A DNA stretch of 46,949 nt. Source: Klenkia sp. PcliD-1-E. Lineage in GTDB: Bacteria; Actinomycetota; Actinomycetes; Mycobacteriales; Geodermatophilaceae. Under the pieces are notes generated by a model that saw nothing but the letters and a program-made list of their open reading frames with translations, was not told where the DNA came from and made no database searches. Below are positions 17,354 through 27,027 of the stretch, piece after piece. The stretch covers positions 1-46,949 of the forward strand of contig NZ_JAMXRZ010000018.1 of assembly GCF_024124375.1 (NCBI RefSeq), written 5' to 3'. How positions within the stretch are numbered: the stretch's first letter is position 1; each line of letters opens with the position of its first letter. Both the position numbers and the translations under genes were made by a program.

Positions 17354-18673
17354 GTGCCGAGCGCGAGCAAGCACACGGGGCGGTCCAGGGCACGGCTGGT
17401 CGGGATGGCGGCCAGCGCCGTCGTCGCGGCCTCCGGCCTGGCCGCCTGCAGCAGCGGGGACGGCGGTCCTCCGGTCCTGAACTGGTACATCAACCCCGAC
17501 TCCGGCGGGCAGGCCGAGATCGCGTCGCGCTGCACCGACGCGGCCGGCGGCCGCTACCGGATCGACGTCAGCCAGCTGCCCCGGGACAGCCCCTCCCAGC
17601 GCGAGCAGCTGGTGCGCCGCCTGGCCGCCAACGACTCCTCGATCGACATCATGAGCCTGGACCCGCCCTACATCCCCGAGTTCGCGCAGGCCGGGTTCTT
17701 CGCACCTGTCCCCGAGGACGTCGCGCAGCGGGTCACCACCGACGTCGTCCAGTCGGCCATCGACGGCTCGACCTGGGACGGCGAGCTGGTGACCGTGCCG
17801 TTCTGGGCCAACACCCAGCTGCTCTGGTACCGCCAGTCGGTCGCCGACGCGGCGGGGTTGGACATGACCCAGCCGGTGACGTGGGACCAGCTCATCCAGG
17901 CCGCGCAGGACCAGCAGGTGCGGCTGGGCGTGCAGGGCATCCGGTCGGAGTCGCTGACGGTGTGGCTCAACGCGCTCATCGAGAGCGCCGGCGGGTCGAT
18001 CATCGCCGAGAACTCGACCGACCCCGAGCAGATCCAGCTCGGGCTGACGTCCGAGGCGGGGGTCCGGGCCGCCCAGGTCATGCTGGACGTCTCGGCCAGC
18101 GGCACCGGCGGGCCCGCCCTGTCGACGGCCAACGAGGACACGACGGCGACCGACTTCGAGGGCGACTCCGCCGGGTTCCAGGTCAACTACCCCTTCGTGT
18201 GGCCCCGCGCCCTCGGCGCGGTCGAGGGCGGCACCCTCGACCAGGCGGCGGTCGACGACTACGGCTGGGCGCTCTACCCGCGGGTCGACGCCGACACCGA
18301 GACGGCTCCGCCGTACGGCGGCATCAACCTCGGCGTCGGGGCCTTCAGCGAGCACCCGGACCTGGCCTACGAGGCAACCGAGTGCATCACCTCGACGGAG
18401 AACCAGACCTACTACTTCGTCACCAACGGCAACCCGGCCTCGGACACGACGGTCTACGACGACCCCGACGTGCTCGACCAGTTCCCGATGGCACCGGTGA
18501 TCCAGGAGTCCCTCCAGCTGGCCAAGCCGCGACCGCAGACCCCGTACTACAGCGAGGTCTCGGGCGGGATCCAGCGCGAGTACCACCCCACTGCCGACAT
18601 CGACCCCGAGCAGACGCCGCAGGACGCGACGGAGCTCATCGAGGCCGTCCTGCGGAAGGAGCAACTGCTGTGA
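17354..18673 (+). CDS. ABC sugar importer, substrate-binding lipoprotein
   Basis: 439 residues. The signal sequence has a basic start, a hydrophobic core and lipobox LAAC with the lipidated Cys at residue 32. The rest fits the extracellular solute-binding protein family 1 (SBP_bac_1): VLNWYINPDSGGQ, IDIMSLDPPYIPEFAQAGFF, VPFWANTQLLWYR and ADTETAPPYGGINLGVGAFS. It is of the same type as the mycobacterial LpqY and rhizobial AglE/ThuE proteins, which bind trehalose or alpha-glucosides. GGAGG (17345-17349) sets the GTG start. It is first gene of the operon with two permeases, an ATPase and an alpha-glucosidase. Confidence 0.92.
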   Translation: MPSASKHTGRSRARLVGMAASAVVAASGLAACSSGDGGPPVLNWYINPDSGGQAEIASRCTDAAGGRYRIDVSQLPRDSPSQREQLVRRLAANDSSIDIMSLDPPYIPEFAQAGFFAPVPEDVAQRVTTDVVQSAIDGSTWDGELVTVPFWANTQLLWYRQSVADAAGLDMTQPVTWDQLIQAAQDQQVRLGVQGIRSESLTVWLNALIESAGGSIIAENSTDPEQIQLGLTSEAGVRAAQVMLDVSASGTGGPALSTANEDTTATDFEGDSAGFQVNYPFVWPRALGAVEGGTLDQAAVDDYGWALYPRVDADTETAPPYGGINLGVGAFSEHPDLAYEATECITSTENQTYYFVTNGNPASDTTVYDDPDVLDQFPMAPVIQESLQLAKPRPQTPYYSEVSGGIQREYHPTADIDPEQTPQDATELIEAVLRKEQLL

Positions 18674-18693
18674 CCGAGCGTGCGAGGGAACCC

Positions 18694-18750
18694 ATGAGCA
18701 CAGCAGCTGCGCGACCGCGGCCGACGAGCGACGGCGAGGAGGTCTCGTGA
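18694..18750 (+). CDS. possible 18-residue leader ORF coupled to the permease gene
   Basis: ATG 18694 opens an 18-codon frame (MSTAAARPRPTSDGEEVS) whose TGA overlaps the GTG of the permease gene (GTGA at 18747-18750). GAGGGAA lies just before the ATG. Four of 18 codons end in A or T, weaker than real genes here. It may couple translation of the permease to the upstream lipoprotein gene, or be a chance frame. Confidence 0.3.
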   Translation: MSTAAARPRPTSDGEEVS

Positions 18751-19712
18751 GCACGACGACGCTGCCGCCGGCCAGCGGGAAGACCGAACCGGTCTCGGCC
18801 CCGGAGCGGCACGCCAGCGACCGGGCGAAGGCGGAGCGGAAGCTCGGCTGGCTGCTGGCCGGCCCCGCGCTGGCGGTGATGCTGCTGGTCACCGCCTACC
18901 CCATCGCGCAGGCGTTCTACGACTCCCTGTTCGACTACCGGCTCACCGACCCGGAGAACCGGTCGTTCACCGGGTTGAACAACTACCTGGTCGTGCTCAC
19001 CGACCAGCTGTGGTGGCGGGCCATGGGCGTGACCGCGCTCATCACCGTCATCACGGTCGCCGTGGAGCTGGTGCTCGGCTTCGCGTTGGCGCTGGTGATG
19101 AACAAGGCGCTGCGGTCCATCCGGCCCGTCCTGCGGGCGGCGATCCTGATCCCCTACGCCGTCATCACCGTGGTGTCCGCCTTCGCCTGGCAGTTCGCCT
19201 TCGACATCAACACCGGGTTCATCAACAGCTGGTTCGCCTGGCTGCCGGGGATCTCGCCGACCACCGACTGGTTCGGGGACTTCGGCACGTCGCTGCTGGT
19301 CATCTGCCTGGCGGAGATCTGGAAGACCACGCCTTTCATCTCCCTGCTCCTGCTGGCCGGGCTGGCACAGGTGCCCGAGGTGCTCCAGGAGGCGGCCAAG
19401 GTCGACGGCGCGACCTGGGGTCAGCGGTTGCGCCGGGTGACCCTGCCCAACATGAAGGCGGCCATCATGGTGGCCCTGCTGTTCCGCACGCTGGACGCCT
19501 TCCGGGTCTTCGACTCCATCTTCGTCATGACGGCGGGGGCCAACGGCACCGAGTCGGTGTCCTTCCTGGCCTACCGGCAGACCATCTCGCGGTTGGAGAT
19601 CGGGTTGGGGTCGGCGGTCTCGGTGCTGCTGTTCCTGGTCGTCGTCCTCATCGCCTTCGGCTTCATCAAGGGCTTCAAGGTCGACCTGGCCCAGGCGCGG
19701 GGGGAGAAGTAG
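18747..19712 (+). CDS. ABC sugar importer, permease 1 (MalF/SugA type)
   Basis: 321 residues, with six predicted membrane helices beginning at about residue 35 (LLAGPALAVMLLVTAYPIAQAFYDSL). The cytoplasmic EAA loop that docks the ATPase is EAAKVDGATWGQRLRRVTLPNMKAAI. The periplasmic insertion is short, as in CUT1 family sugar permeases. GAGGAGG (18736-18742) precedes the GTG start. The stop codon is immediately followed by the ATG of permease 2. Confidence 0.93.
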   Translation: MSTTTLPPASGKTEPVSAPERHASDRAKAERKLGWLLAGPALAVMLLVTAYPIAQAFYDSLFDYRLTDPENRSFTGLNNYLVVLTDQLWWRAMGVTALITVITVAVELVLGFALALVMNKALRSIRPVLRAAILIPYAVITVVSAFAWQFAFDINTGFINSWFAWLPGISPTTDWFGDFGTSLLVICLAEIWKTTPFISLLLLAGLAQVPEVLQEAAKVDGATWGQRLRRVTLPNMKAAIMVALLFRTLDAFRVFDSIFVMTAGANGTESVSFLAYRQTISRLEIGLGSAVSVLLFLVVVLIAFGFIKGFKVDLAQARGEK

Positions 19713-20546
19713 ATGTCCACCAAGGAGAAGACCGGCTGGATCATCGGCGGGCTGCTGATCGTCGTCTACTGCCTGGCCCCGATCGCGTGGATCGTGTCCC
19801 TGTCGTTCAAGGCGCCGGCCGACCTGTCCAACGCGTCGTTCCTGCCGACCACCCCGTCGACGGAGAACTACTCCACCATCCTGACCGGCAACGCCAGCGA
19901 CCTGTTCCTGCCGGCGCTGGTCAACTCGTTCGGCATCTGCCTGATCGCGACGTTCATCAGCTGCATCCTGTCGATGTTCGCCGCCTACGCGATCGCCCGG
20001 CTGGACTTCCCCGGCAAGAAGTTCATCCTCGGCACCGCACTGGCGGTGGCGATCTTCCCGGTGATCTCCATCGTGACGCCGCTGTTCAACCTGTGGCGCC
20101 AGATCGGCCTCTACGACACCTGGCCCGGGCTGATCATCCCGTACCTGTCGCTGACCCTGCCGCTGTCGATCTGGACGATGTCGGCCTTCTTCCGGGAGAT
20201 CCCCTGGGAGATGGAGCAGGCCGCACAGGTCGACGGGGCCACCACCTGGCAGGCCTTCCGCAAGGTCATCGTGCCGCTGGCCGCGCCCGGTGTGTTCACC
20301 ACCGCGATCATCGCGTTCTTCATCGCCTGGAACGACTTCGTCTACGGCATCTCGCTGACCTCCACGGAGGCGTCCCGGCCCGTCCCGGCGGCCCTGGGCC
20401 TGTTCTCCGGTGCATCGCAGTTCGAGGACCCGACCGGGGCGATCGCCGCGGCCGCGGTCATCGTCACCATCCCGGTCGTCGCCCTGGTGCTGGTCTTCCA
20501 GCGCCGGATCGTCGCCGGTCTCACCAACGGGGCCGTCAAGGGCTGA
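19713..20546 (+). CDS. ABC sugar importer, permease 2 (MalG/SugB type)
   Basis: 277 residues with six membrane helices. EAA loop: EQAAQVDGATTWQAFRKVIVPLAAPGV. The N-terminal SLSFKAPADL and central YAIARLDFPGKK blocks are typical of MalG-type permeases. The ATG directly abuts the stop of permease 1 with no gap. It forms the membrane channel together with permease 1. Confidence 0.94.
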   Translation: MSTKEKTGWIIGGLLIVVYCLAPIAWIVSLSFKAPADLSNASFLPTTPSTENYSTILTGNASDLFLPALVNSFGICLIATFISCILSMFAAYAIARLDFPGKKFILGTALAVAIFPVISIVTPLFNLWRQIGLYDTWPGLIIPYLSLTLPLSIWTMSAFFREIPWEMEQAAQVDGATTWQAFRKVIVPLAAPGVFTTAIIAFFIAWNDFVYGISLTSTEASRPVPAALGLFSGASQFEDPTGAIAAAAVIVTIPVVALVLVFQRRIVAGLTNGAVKG

Positions 20547-20588
20547 CCCGCCCCCAGCCCACTCCCGCCACGAGAAGAGGAGACACCG

Positions 20589-21844
<1,256 letters not shown>

Positions 21845-21848
<4 letters not shown>

Positions 21849-23446
21849 GCTGCCCGTCGTCCAACGGAACGGGGCCGTGGTGGCGGCGGGCGGTGGTCTA
21901 CGAGGTGTACGTGCGCAGCTTCGCCTCCGCGGGGGCGGGGCGTGCGCACGGCCTCGGGGACGTCGAGGGCATCCGCTCGCGGTTGCCCTACCTGGCCGAC
22001 CTCGGCGTCGACGCGCTCTGGATCACACCCTTCTACCCCTCGCCGATGGCCGACGGCGGCTACGACGTGGCCGACCACTGCGGCGTCGACCCCCGGTTCG
22101 GCACGCTCGGGGACGTCCGACGGCTGCTCGACGAGGCGCACGACCGGGGCCTGCGGGTGCTGGTCGACCTGGTGCCGAACCACACCTCGGTGGAGCACCC
22201 CTGGTTCGCCGAGGACCCGTCGCTGTACGTGCTGCGCCCCGGCCGCGGGGACGGCCCGCCCAATGACTGGATCTCGGCCTTCGGCGGACCGGCCTGGACC
22301 CGGCTGCCCGGTTCGGACCTGTGGTACCTGCACACCTTCGCCCCCGAGCAGCCCGACCTGGACTGGTCGAACCCGGAGGTGCGCCACCGCGTCGACGACG
22401 TGCTGCGCTTCTGGCTGGACCTCGGCGTCGACGGCCTGCGGGTGGACGCGGTGCCGGCGATCGGCAAGGACCTCTCGCTGCCCGACGCCGGCCACGAGCC
22501 CGGTGCCCTCTTCGCCTCGTCGTCCTGGGTGGGCAGCCCGCAGTGGGACGGCGACTGGGTGACCGACGTGGTCTCCCGCTGGCGCTCGGTGGTCGAGGAG
22601 TACCCGGGCGACCGGGTGCTGGTCAGCGAGTCGGTGGTGGCCGGCCCGGAGCGGGCGGCCCGCTACGTGGCACCGGGGCGGATGCACACGACGTTCAACT
22701 TCGACCACCTGCACGCCCCCTGGGACCCCATCGCGCTGCGGTCGGTCGTCGACGCGACCGTGACCGCGCTCGCGCCCACCGGAGCGCCCGCGACCTGGGT
22801 GCTGTCCAACCACGACGAGACCCGGCACGTCACCCGCTTCGGCCGCCGCTCCACCGGCGTGGGCGTGATGGGCTTCGACGCCGGCGAGCCCAGCGACCTC
22901 GAGCTCGGCCTGCGGCGGGCCCGGGCCGCCGCGCTGGTCATGCTCGCCCTGCCCGGCAGCGCCTACGTCTACCAGGGCGAGGAGCTGGGTCTGCCCGAGG
23001 TCACCGACCTGCCGGAGGAGCTGCTGCAGGACCCGACCTGGGAGCGCTCGGGGCGCACGTCCCGCGGCCGGGACGGCTGCCGGGTGCCGCTGCCCTGGTC
23101 GGGCACCGCGCCACCGTTCGGCTTCGGCGCCGAGCACCCGTGGCTCCCGCAGCCGCCGTCCTGGGCCGGGCTCACCGTCGAGGCCCAGGACGGCGACCCC
23201 GACTCGACGCTGACCCTCTACCGCGCCGCGCTCCGGTTGCGCCGCGAGCTGCTGGCCGGCGAGGAGTTCGGCTGGGACGACGCCCCGGCGCAGGTGCTGT
23301 CCTTCACCCGCGGCCCGGGCCTGCGCTGCGTGGTCAACCTGGGCACCGAACCGCTGCCGCTGGTCGGTGAGGTGCTGCTGGCCAGCGGACCGGTGCCCGG
23401 CGGCGAACTGCCCCCGGACACCGCGGCCTGGCTGACCGTGCCCTGA
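21845..23446 (+). CDS. GH13 alpha-glucosidase
   Basis: 533 residues, no signal peptide, so cytoplasmic. The GH13 (alpha-amylase superfamily) barrel is intact: YEVYVRSFA, ALWITPFYPSPMADGGYDVAD, VDLVPNHTS, then the nucleophile D201 in DGLRVDAV, the acid/base E262 in VLVSES and the transition-state Asp D324 in NHDE. The YDVAD and PNHTS blocks point to oligo-1,6-glucosidase/alpha-glucosidase subfamilies rather than amylases. It probably hydrolyses the imported alpha-glucoside. Translation is coupled to the ATPase gene. Its stop codon abuts that of the convergent sugar kinase gene. Confidence 0.93.
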
Positions 23447-24442
23447 TCAGCCCCGGGCAGCGTCCAGCTCCGCCCGGGTGGGCGGGTCGGCGCCGACCCG
23501 GGTGCAGCACAGCGCGGCCACCAGGGCGGCGTCGGCGACCACCCGGCCCAGCAGGTCGTCGTCCACGGCGTCCAGGGCCGCGCGGGTGGTGACCCCGGCG
23601 TCCAGCAGGCCGGTGAGGAACCCGGCGGCCAGGGAGTCCCCGGCCCCGACGGTGTCGGCGACGGTGACCGGGGGAGGGGTGTGCCGCAGCAGCGGCCGCC
23701 CCGGCCGCGCCACGCGCAGCGGTTCGCCGCCGTCGGTCAGCAGCAGCACGCCGGGGCCGCGGTCGGCCCACCGCTGCGCCACCTCGTCCAACCCGGCCTC
23801 GTCGAGGTCGGTGGTGCCCGGCTCCAGCCAGCCGAGGTCCTCGGCGCTGACCTTGACCACGTCGGCGACGGCGAGCAGCCGGTCCAGCCGCCGCCGGACG
23901 TCGGGGCCGGTGTTGCCGAACCCCTCGGCCAGCGACGCCCGGATGTTGGGGTCGACGCTGACCAGCGCGGACCCGTCGGCGTGCAACCGCTCGGCCAGGC
24001 CCGCGATCGCCTCGCTGCCCGGTGCGGTCCAGGCGGAGATGGAGCCCACGTGCAGCGCGGTCCCCCCGGGCGGCCAGGCGGCGGCGACCTCCTCGTCGGT
24101 CCACTGCCAGTCGGCGGCGCCGAGCACGTGGAAGCCGTAGTCGGCCGACCCGTCGTCGCCCAGGCCCACCACGGCCAGGCTCACCGGGTCGCCGGAGTCC
24201 ACCGAGCGGGAGACGTCGACGCCGGAGAGCTCGGCGTGGCGGCGCAGGTTGCCGGCCAGCGGGCCCGTGCCGAACCGGGCGAGCAGGTGCACCGGGTGGC
24301 CCAGCCGGCCGGCGGCGACGGCGACGTTGAGCGCGTTGCCGCCCGGGCGGGCGACGTAGTGCGGGGCGGTGCCCTCGGCGCCGGCGTCGGCCCCGGGGAC
24401 CGGGATGAGGTCGACGACGAGCTCGCCGAGGACGGTCAGCAT
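23447..24442 (-). CDS. PfkB family carbohydrate kinase (fructokinase-like)
   Basis: 331 residues of the ribokinase/PfkB fold. GELVVDLIP at the N-terminus and GGNALNVAVAAGRLG (PfkB signature 1) bind the sugar; DTVGAGDSLAAGF is signature 2 with catalytic D269. It most resembles fructokinases, but the sugar cannot be fixed from sequence. ATG 24442 is chosen because TAGTCT lies 7 nt upstream; ten further codons are open upstream but lack support. Convergent with the GH13 gene with zero gap: a glucosidase plus a fructokinase would fit use of sucrose-like sugars. Confidence 0.9.
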   Translation of the reverse strand: MLTVLGELVVDLIPVPGADAGAEGTAPHYVARPGGNALNVAVAAGRLGHPVHLLARFGTGPLAGNLRRHAELSGVDVSRSVDSGDPVSLAVVGLGDDGSADYGFHVLGAADWQWTDEEVAAAWPPGGTALHVGSISAWTAPGSEAIAGLAERLHADGSALVSVDPNIRASLAEGFGNTGPDVRRRLDRLLAVADVVKVSAEDLGWLEPGTTDLDEAGLDEVAQRWADRGPGVLLLTDGGEPLRVARPGRPLLRHTPPPVTVADTVGAGDSLAAGFLTGLLDAGVTTRAALDAVDDDLLGRVVADAALVAALCCTRVGADPPTRAELDAARG

Positions 24443-24455
24443 GCGTGGGAGACTA
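24440..24455 (-). promoter_or_regulatory. leaderless promoter of the PfkB kinase gene
   Basis: Minus-strand TAGTCT (24450-24455), then 7 nt, then ATG 24442. Confidence 0.5.
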
Positions 24456-24571
24456 GGTGGTGCAGGTCTCACCCAGGTGCCGAGGTGGCCCGCTGATCAC
24501 GGCGCCTGGGACGATGGACGGCGACGACGTGCGCACCGCCCCCGTGGACGTGCACCCGACCAGGAGGAAGC

Positions 24572-25420
24572 ATGCCCAACCCGTTCGTGAAGCTCTGGAA
24601 GTACCTGACGGCGTCGGCGAACGCACAGATCGACGAGCGCGCCGACCCCAAGATCCAGATCCAGCAGGCGATCGAGGGCGAGCAGCAGCGGCACCAGTCG
24701 CTGGCCAACCAGGCCGCGGCCGTGCTGGGCAACCAGCGGCAGCTGGAGATGCGGCTCAACCGTCAGCTCGGCGAGGTCGAGCAGCTGCAGTCCTCCGCGC
24801 AGCAGGCGCTCGCGCTGGCCGACCAGACCCGGGCGTCGGACCCGGCCAAGGCCGCCGAGTACGAGCAGGCCGCGCAGGCCTTCGCCACCCAGCTGGTCAG
24901 CGCCGAGCAGTCCATGGAGGACCTCAAGCGCAGCCACGACGAGGCGCTGCAGGCCGCCGAGCAGGCCAAGGGCGCGGTCGAGCAGAGCCGGATGCGGTTG
25001 CAGACCATCCTGGCCGAGCGCACCAAGCTGCTCTCGCAGCTGGAGCAGGCCAAGATGCAGGAGCAGGTCTCGGCGTCGCTGAAGCAGGTCAACGAGCTGT
25101 CCGCGCCGGGCAACACGCCCAGCCTGGGCGAGGTTCGCGACAAGATCGAGCGCCGCTACGCCAACGCCCTGGGTCAGGCCGAGCTGGCCCAGAACTCGGT
25201 CGAGGGCCGGATGATGGAGGTGCAGAAGGCCACCCTGGACGTGGCCGGCGCCTCCCGGCTGGCCCAGATCCGGGCCGGCATGTCCGGTGGTGCCGCCGGT
25301 GGGCAGCAGGCGGTGACCGGCGGGACGCAGCCGGCCGGGGCGATCGAGCAGGGCGCACCGCAGGTGCAGCCGGTGCAGCAGCACACCGAGCAGCCGGCCG
25401 AGCGCCCGCAGCAGCAGTAG
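24572..25420 (+). CDS. pspA: PspA/IM30 family protein
   Basis: 282 residues, almost entirely helical coiled coil (about residues 20-225), starting [21 protein letters not shown] with the amphipathic N-terminal helix that binds stressed membranes. The C-terminal ~55 residues are Gly/Gln/Pro-rich. It is homologous to the mycobacterial 35-kDa antigen (Rv2744c), which protects the membrane and acts with ClgR. AGGAGGA just before the ATG gives a strong ribosome-binding site. The upstream 130-bp region holds GACGAT (-10-like) but no clear ClgR palindrome. Confidence 0.93.
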   Translation: MPNPFVKLWKYLTASANAQIDERADPKIQIQQAIEGEQQRHQSLANQAAAVLGNQRQLEMRLNRQLGEVEQLQSSAQQALALADQTRASDPAKAAEYEQAAQAFATQLVSAEQSMEDLKRSHDEALQAAEQAKGAVEQSRMRLQTILAERTKLLSQLEQAKMQEQVSASLKQVNELSAPGNTPSLGEVRDKIERRYANALGQAELAQNSVEGRMMEVQKATLDVAGASRLAQIRAGMSGGAAGGQQAVTGGTQPAGAIEQGAPQVQPVQQHTEQPAERPQQQ

Positions 25421-25437
25421 GAGAAGGACCCCGTCGG

Positions 25438-26289
25438 TCACCTCCGGGCCCGGCGTGCGGGGGTGCCGGGGAGACCGGTGCGGGCGTGCGGGTCGGCCGG
25501 GGTCGGCGTGGCCTGGCAGGACGGGCACCACCAGGTGACCCGCTCCTGCAGGTCGGGCCCCTGGTCGCCGAGCTGGATGGGGGTGCGGCAGCGCCGGCAG
25601 GGCTTGCCCGTGCGGCCGGCCACCCAGTGGTCCTGGCCGCGGCGGAGGTCGCCGGTGGTGCTCTGCTCGGGCCGGCCGCGGTTGGCCAGCATGAGGGTGC
25701 GGGCCCGCTCGACCAGCGCCGGCAGGTCCGGGACGTCGCCGACCCGCGCCCACGGGTTCACCCCGCACAGGAACAGCGACTCGACCTTGTAGAGGTTCCC
25801 GGGACCGGCCAGGTTGCGCTGGTCCAGGATCGCGACGCCGATCTGCTCCTCGGGGTGGGCGCGCAGCCGGCGCAGCGCCTCGTCGAGGTCCCAGTCCGGG
25901 CCGAGGACGTCGGGACCCAGGTGGCCCACCAGCTGGTCCTCCCGGGTGGTGGGGACCATGGCCACGTCGTGCAGCCGGTAGCCCACGCACTCCCACTCGT
26001 CGGTGGTCAGCACGGCGCGGATGCTGTGGCCGGGACCGCCCCGCCAGCGGCTGCCGGGGCGGTAGATGTGCCAGCTGCCGTCCATCCGGTAGTGGGTGCG
26101 CAGCGTGCGGCCGTCGGCGAGCCGGATGAGCATGTGCTTGCCGCGGGGGACCACCTCGGTGACGACGGCCCCGGCCAGGTCGACCGCGGCCAGCTGGGGC
26201 ACCCGCAGCTCACCGCGGCGCAGGGTCGCGCCGTGCAGCGCGATGTCCATCCGCTGGGCCGCCAGCCAGACGGTGTCGCCCTCGGGCAC
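25438..26289 (-). CDS. nei2: Fpg/Nei family DNA glycosylase (Nei2-like)
   Basis: A 283-residue base-excision repair enzyme for oxidised bases. After initiator loss the catalytic Pro2-Glu3 lead the protein (PEGDTVW); the conserved Lys is K51 in PRGKHMLI. H2TH region: ILDQRNLAGPGNLYKVESLFL. The C-terminal zinc finger is C-x2-C...C-x2-C (PCRRCRTPI ... WWCPSC), followed by a ~25-residue basic tail. PEGDTVW marks the Nei2 (Rv3297-like) group. In M. tuberculosis nei2 and lhr are neighbours; here one gene lies between them. The GTG at 26289 is fixed by the catalytic Pro2; atcgtc on the plus strand (26296-26301) gives a GACGAT -10 6 nt upstream. Confidence 0.94.
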   Translation of the reverse strand: MPEGDTVWLAAQRMDIALHGATLRRGELRVPQLAAVDLAGAVVTEVVPRGKHMLIRLADGRTLRTHYRMDGSWHIYRPGSRWRGGPGHSIRAVLTTDEWECVGYRLHDVAMVPTTREDQLVGHLGPDVLGPDWDLDEALRRLRAHPEEQIGVAILDQRNLAGPGNLYKVESLFLCGVNPWARVGDVPDLPALVERARTLMLANRGRPEQSTTGDLRRGQDHWVAGRTGKPCRRCRTPIQLGDQGPDLQERVTWWCPSCQATPTPADPHARTGLPGTPARRARR

Positions 26290-26301
26290 GGGTCCATCGT
26301 C
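26287..26301 (-). promoter_or_regulatory. leaderless promoter of nei2
   Basis: Minus-strand GACGAT (26296-26301), then 6 nt, then GTG 26289. Confidence 0.4.
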
Positions 26302-26359
26302 CCCGCTCGTCGGCGTCCGTGCCGGGTGGTGTGAGTCCGCCGACACCGGGAAGACAACC

Positions 26360-26384
26360 AGGTATCTCAGTGCTGAGGTATCTC
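26360..26384. promoter_or_regulatory. operator-like palindrome and direct repeat before the ABM gene
   Basis: TATCTCAG-TG-CTGAGGTA (26363-26380) is a near-perfect palindrome, overlapped by a direct repeat of AGGTATCTC at 26360-26368 and 26376-26384. It lies only 2 nt before the GTG of the ABM gene. The shape recalls PadR-type operators, but no PadR gene is nearby; the regulator is unknown. Confidence 0.5.
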
Positions 26385-26385
26385 T

Positions 26386-26955
26386 GTGAGCACGAGGTTC
26401 CGCGACAACACCGTCACCCCGCAACCGGTCACGGTGACCGCTGCCCGGGTGGTGCGGCCCGACCGCCGCGAGGCGTTCGAGCAGTGGGCGCGCGACGTGC
26501 AGGCCCTGGCGGCCACCTTCCCCGGCCACCTGGGCTCCTCGACGCTGCGGCCCGGTGCCGGCAGCGACGAGTACCACCTGGTCTACCGGTTCGCCGACGA
26601 GGACTCGCTCGCGGCGTGGGAGCGCTCGCCCGAGCGCGCCGAGCTGGTCGCCCGGCTGGCCGACCTGGTGGAGGACGAGCGCTTCGCCAAGGTCGAGGGC
26701 CTGGAGGGCTTCTTCGGCCGGCCGGCGTCCGCCCCACCGGTGCCGACCTGGCGGGTGGTGCTGCTGACCGTGGTGGGGGTCTTCACCCTCACCAGCACCT
26801 TCCACGTCGCGGTGCAGCCACTGGTCGCTGCGTGGCCGTGGCCGGGGCAGCTGCTCCTGTCGGCGGTGCTGGTGGTCAGCGGGCTGCGGTTCGCCGTCAT
26901 GCCCGCGCTGACCCGGGTGTTCGGCCGCTGGTTGCGTCCGGCCCACCGGGGCTGA
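26386..26955 (+). CDS. antibiotic biosynthesis monooxygenase-domain protein with two membrane helices
   Basis: 189 residues. Residues ~14-105 form an ABM (dimeric alpha/beta barrel) domain: VTVTAARVVRPDRREAFEQWARDVQALAATFPGHLGSSTLRP, then YHLVYRFADEDSLAAWERSPER. The C-terminal part has two membrane helices (about 120-145 and 150-172) and ends with a basic tail, so the domain is held on the inner face of the membrane. Such ABM-TM proteins are found in actinobacteria with no assigned role. GTG 26386 sits next to the palindromic operator. Confidence 0.82.
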   Translation: MSTRFRDNTVTPQPVTVTAARVVRPDRREAFEQWARDVQALAATFPGHLGSSTLRPGAGSDEYHLVYRFADEDSLAAWERSPERAELVARLADLVEDERFAKVEGLEGFFGRPASAPPVPTWRVVLLTVVGVFTLTSTFHVAVQPLVAAWPWPGQLLLSAVLVVSGLRFAVMPALTRVFGRWLRPAHRG

Positions 26956-27006
26956 CCGGAGCCGGGTGAGGACCGGGGGCCGCCTGCGTGCGCGCCGGTG
27001 TCGACC

Positions 27007-27022
27007 TGTCGACTCCTCGACA
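27007..27022. terminator. hairpin between convergent ABM and lhr genes
   Basis: TGTCGA (27007-27012), loop CTCC, TCGACA (27017-27022). Short stem, no T-run; it lies in the 72-bp gap where both genes end. Confidence 0.4.
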
Positions 27023-27027
27023 TGTCG

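Noticed and set aside
24443-24571. ClgR operator before pspA
   Set aside because: No GTCCGC-N5-GCGGAC or close variant is found; only a GACGAT -10-like hexamer and a ribosome-binding site.
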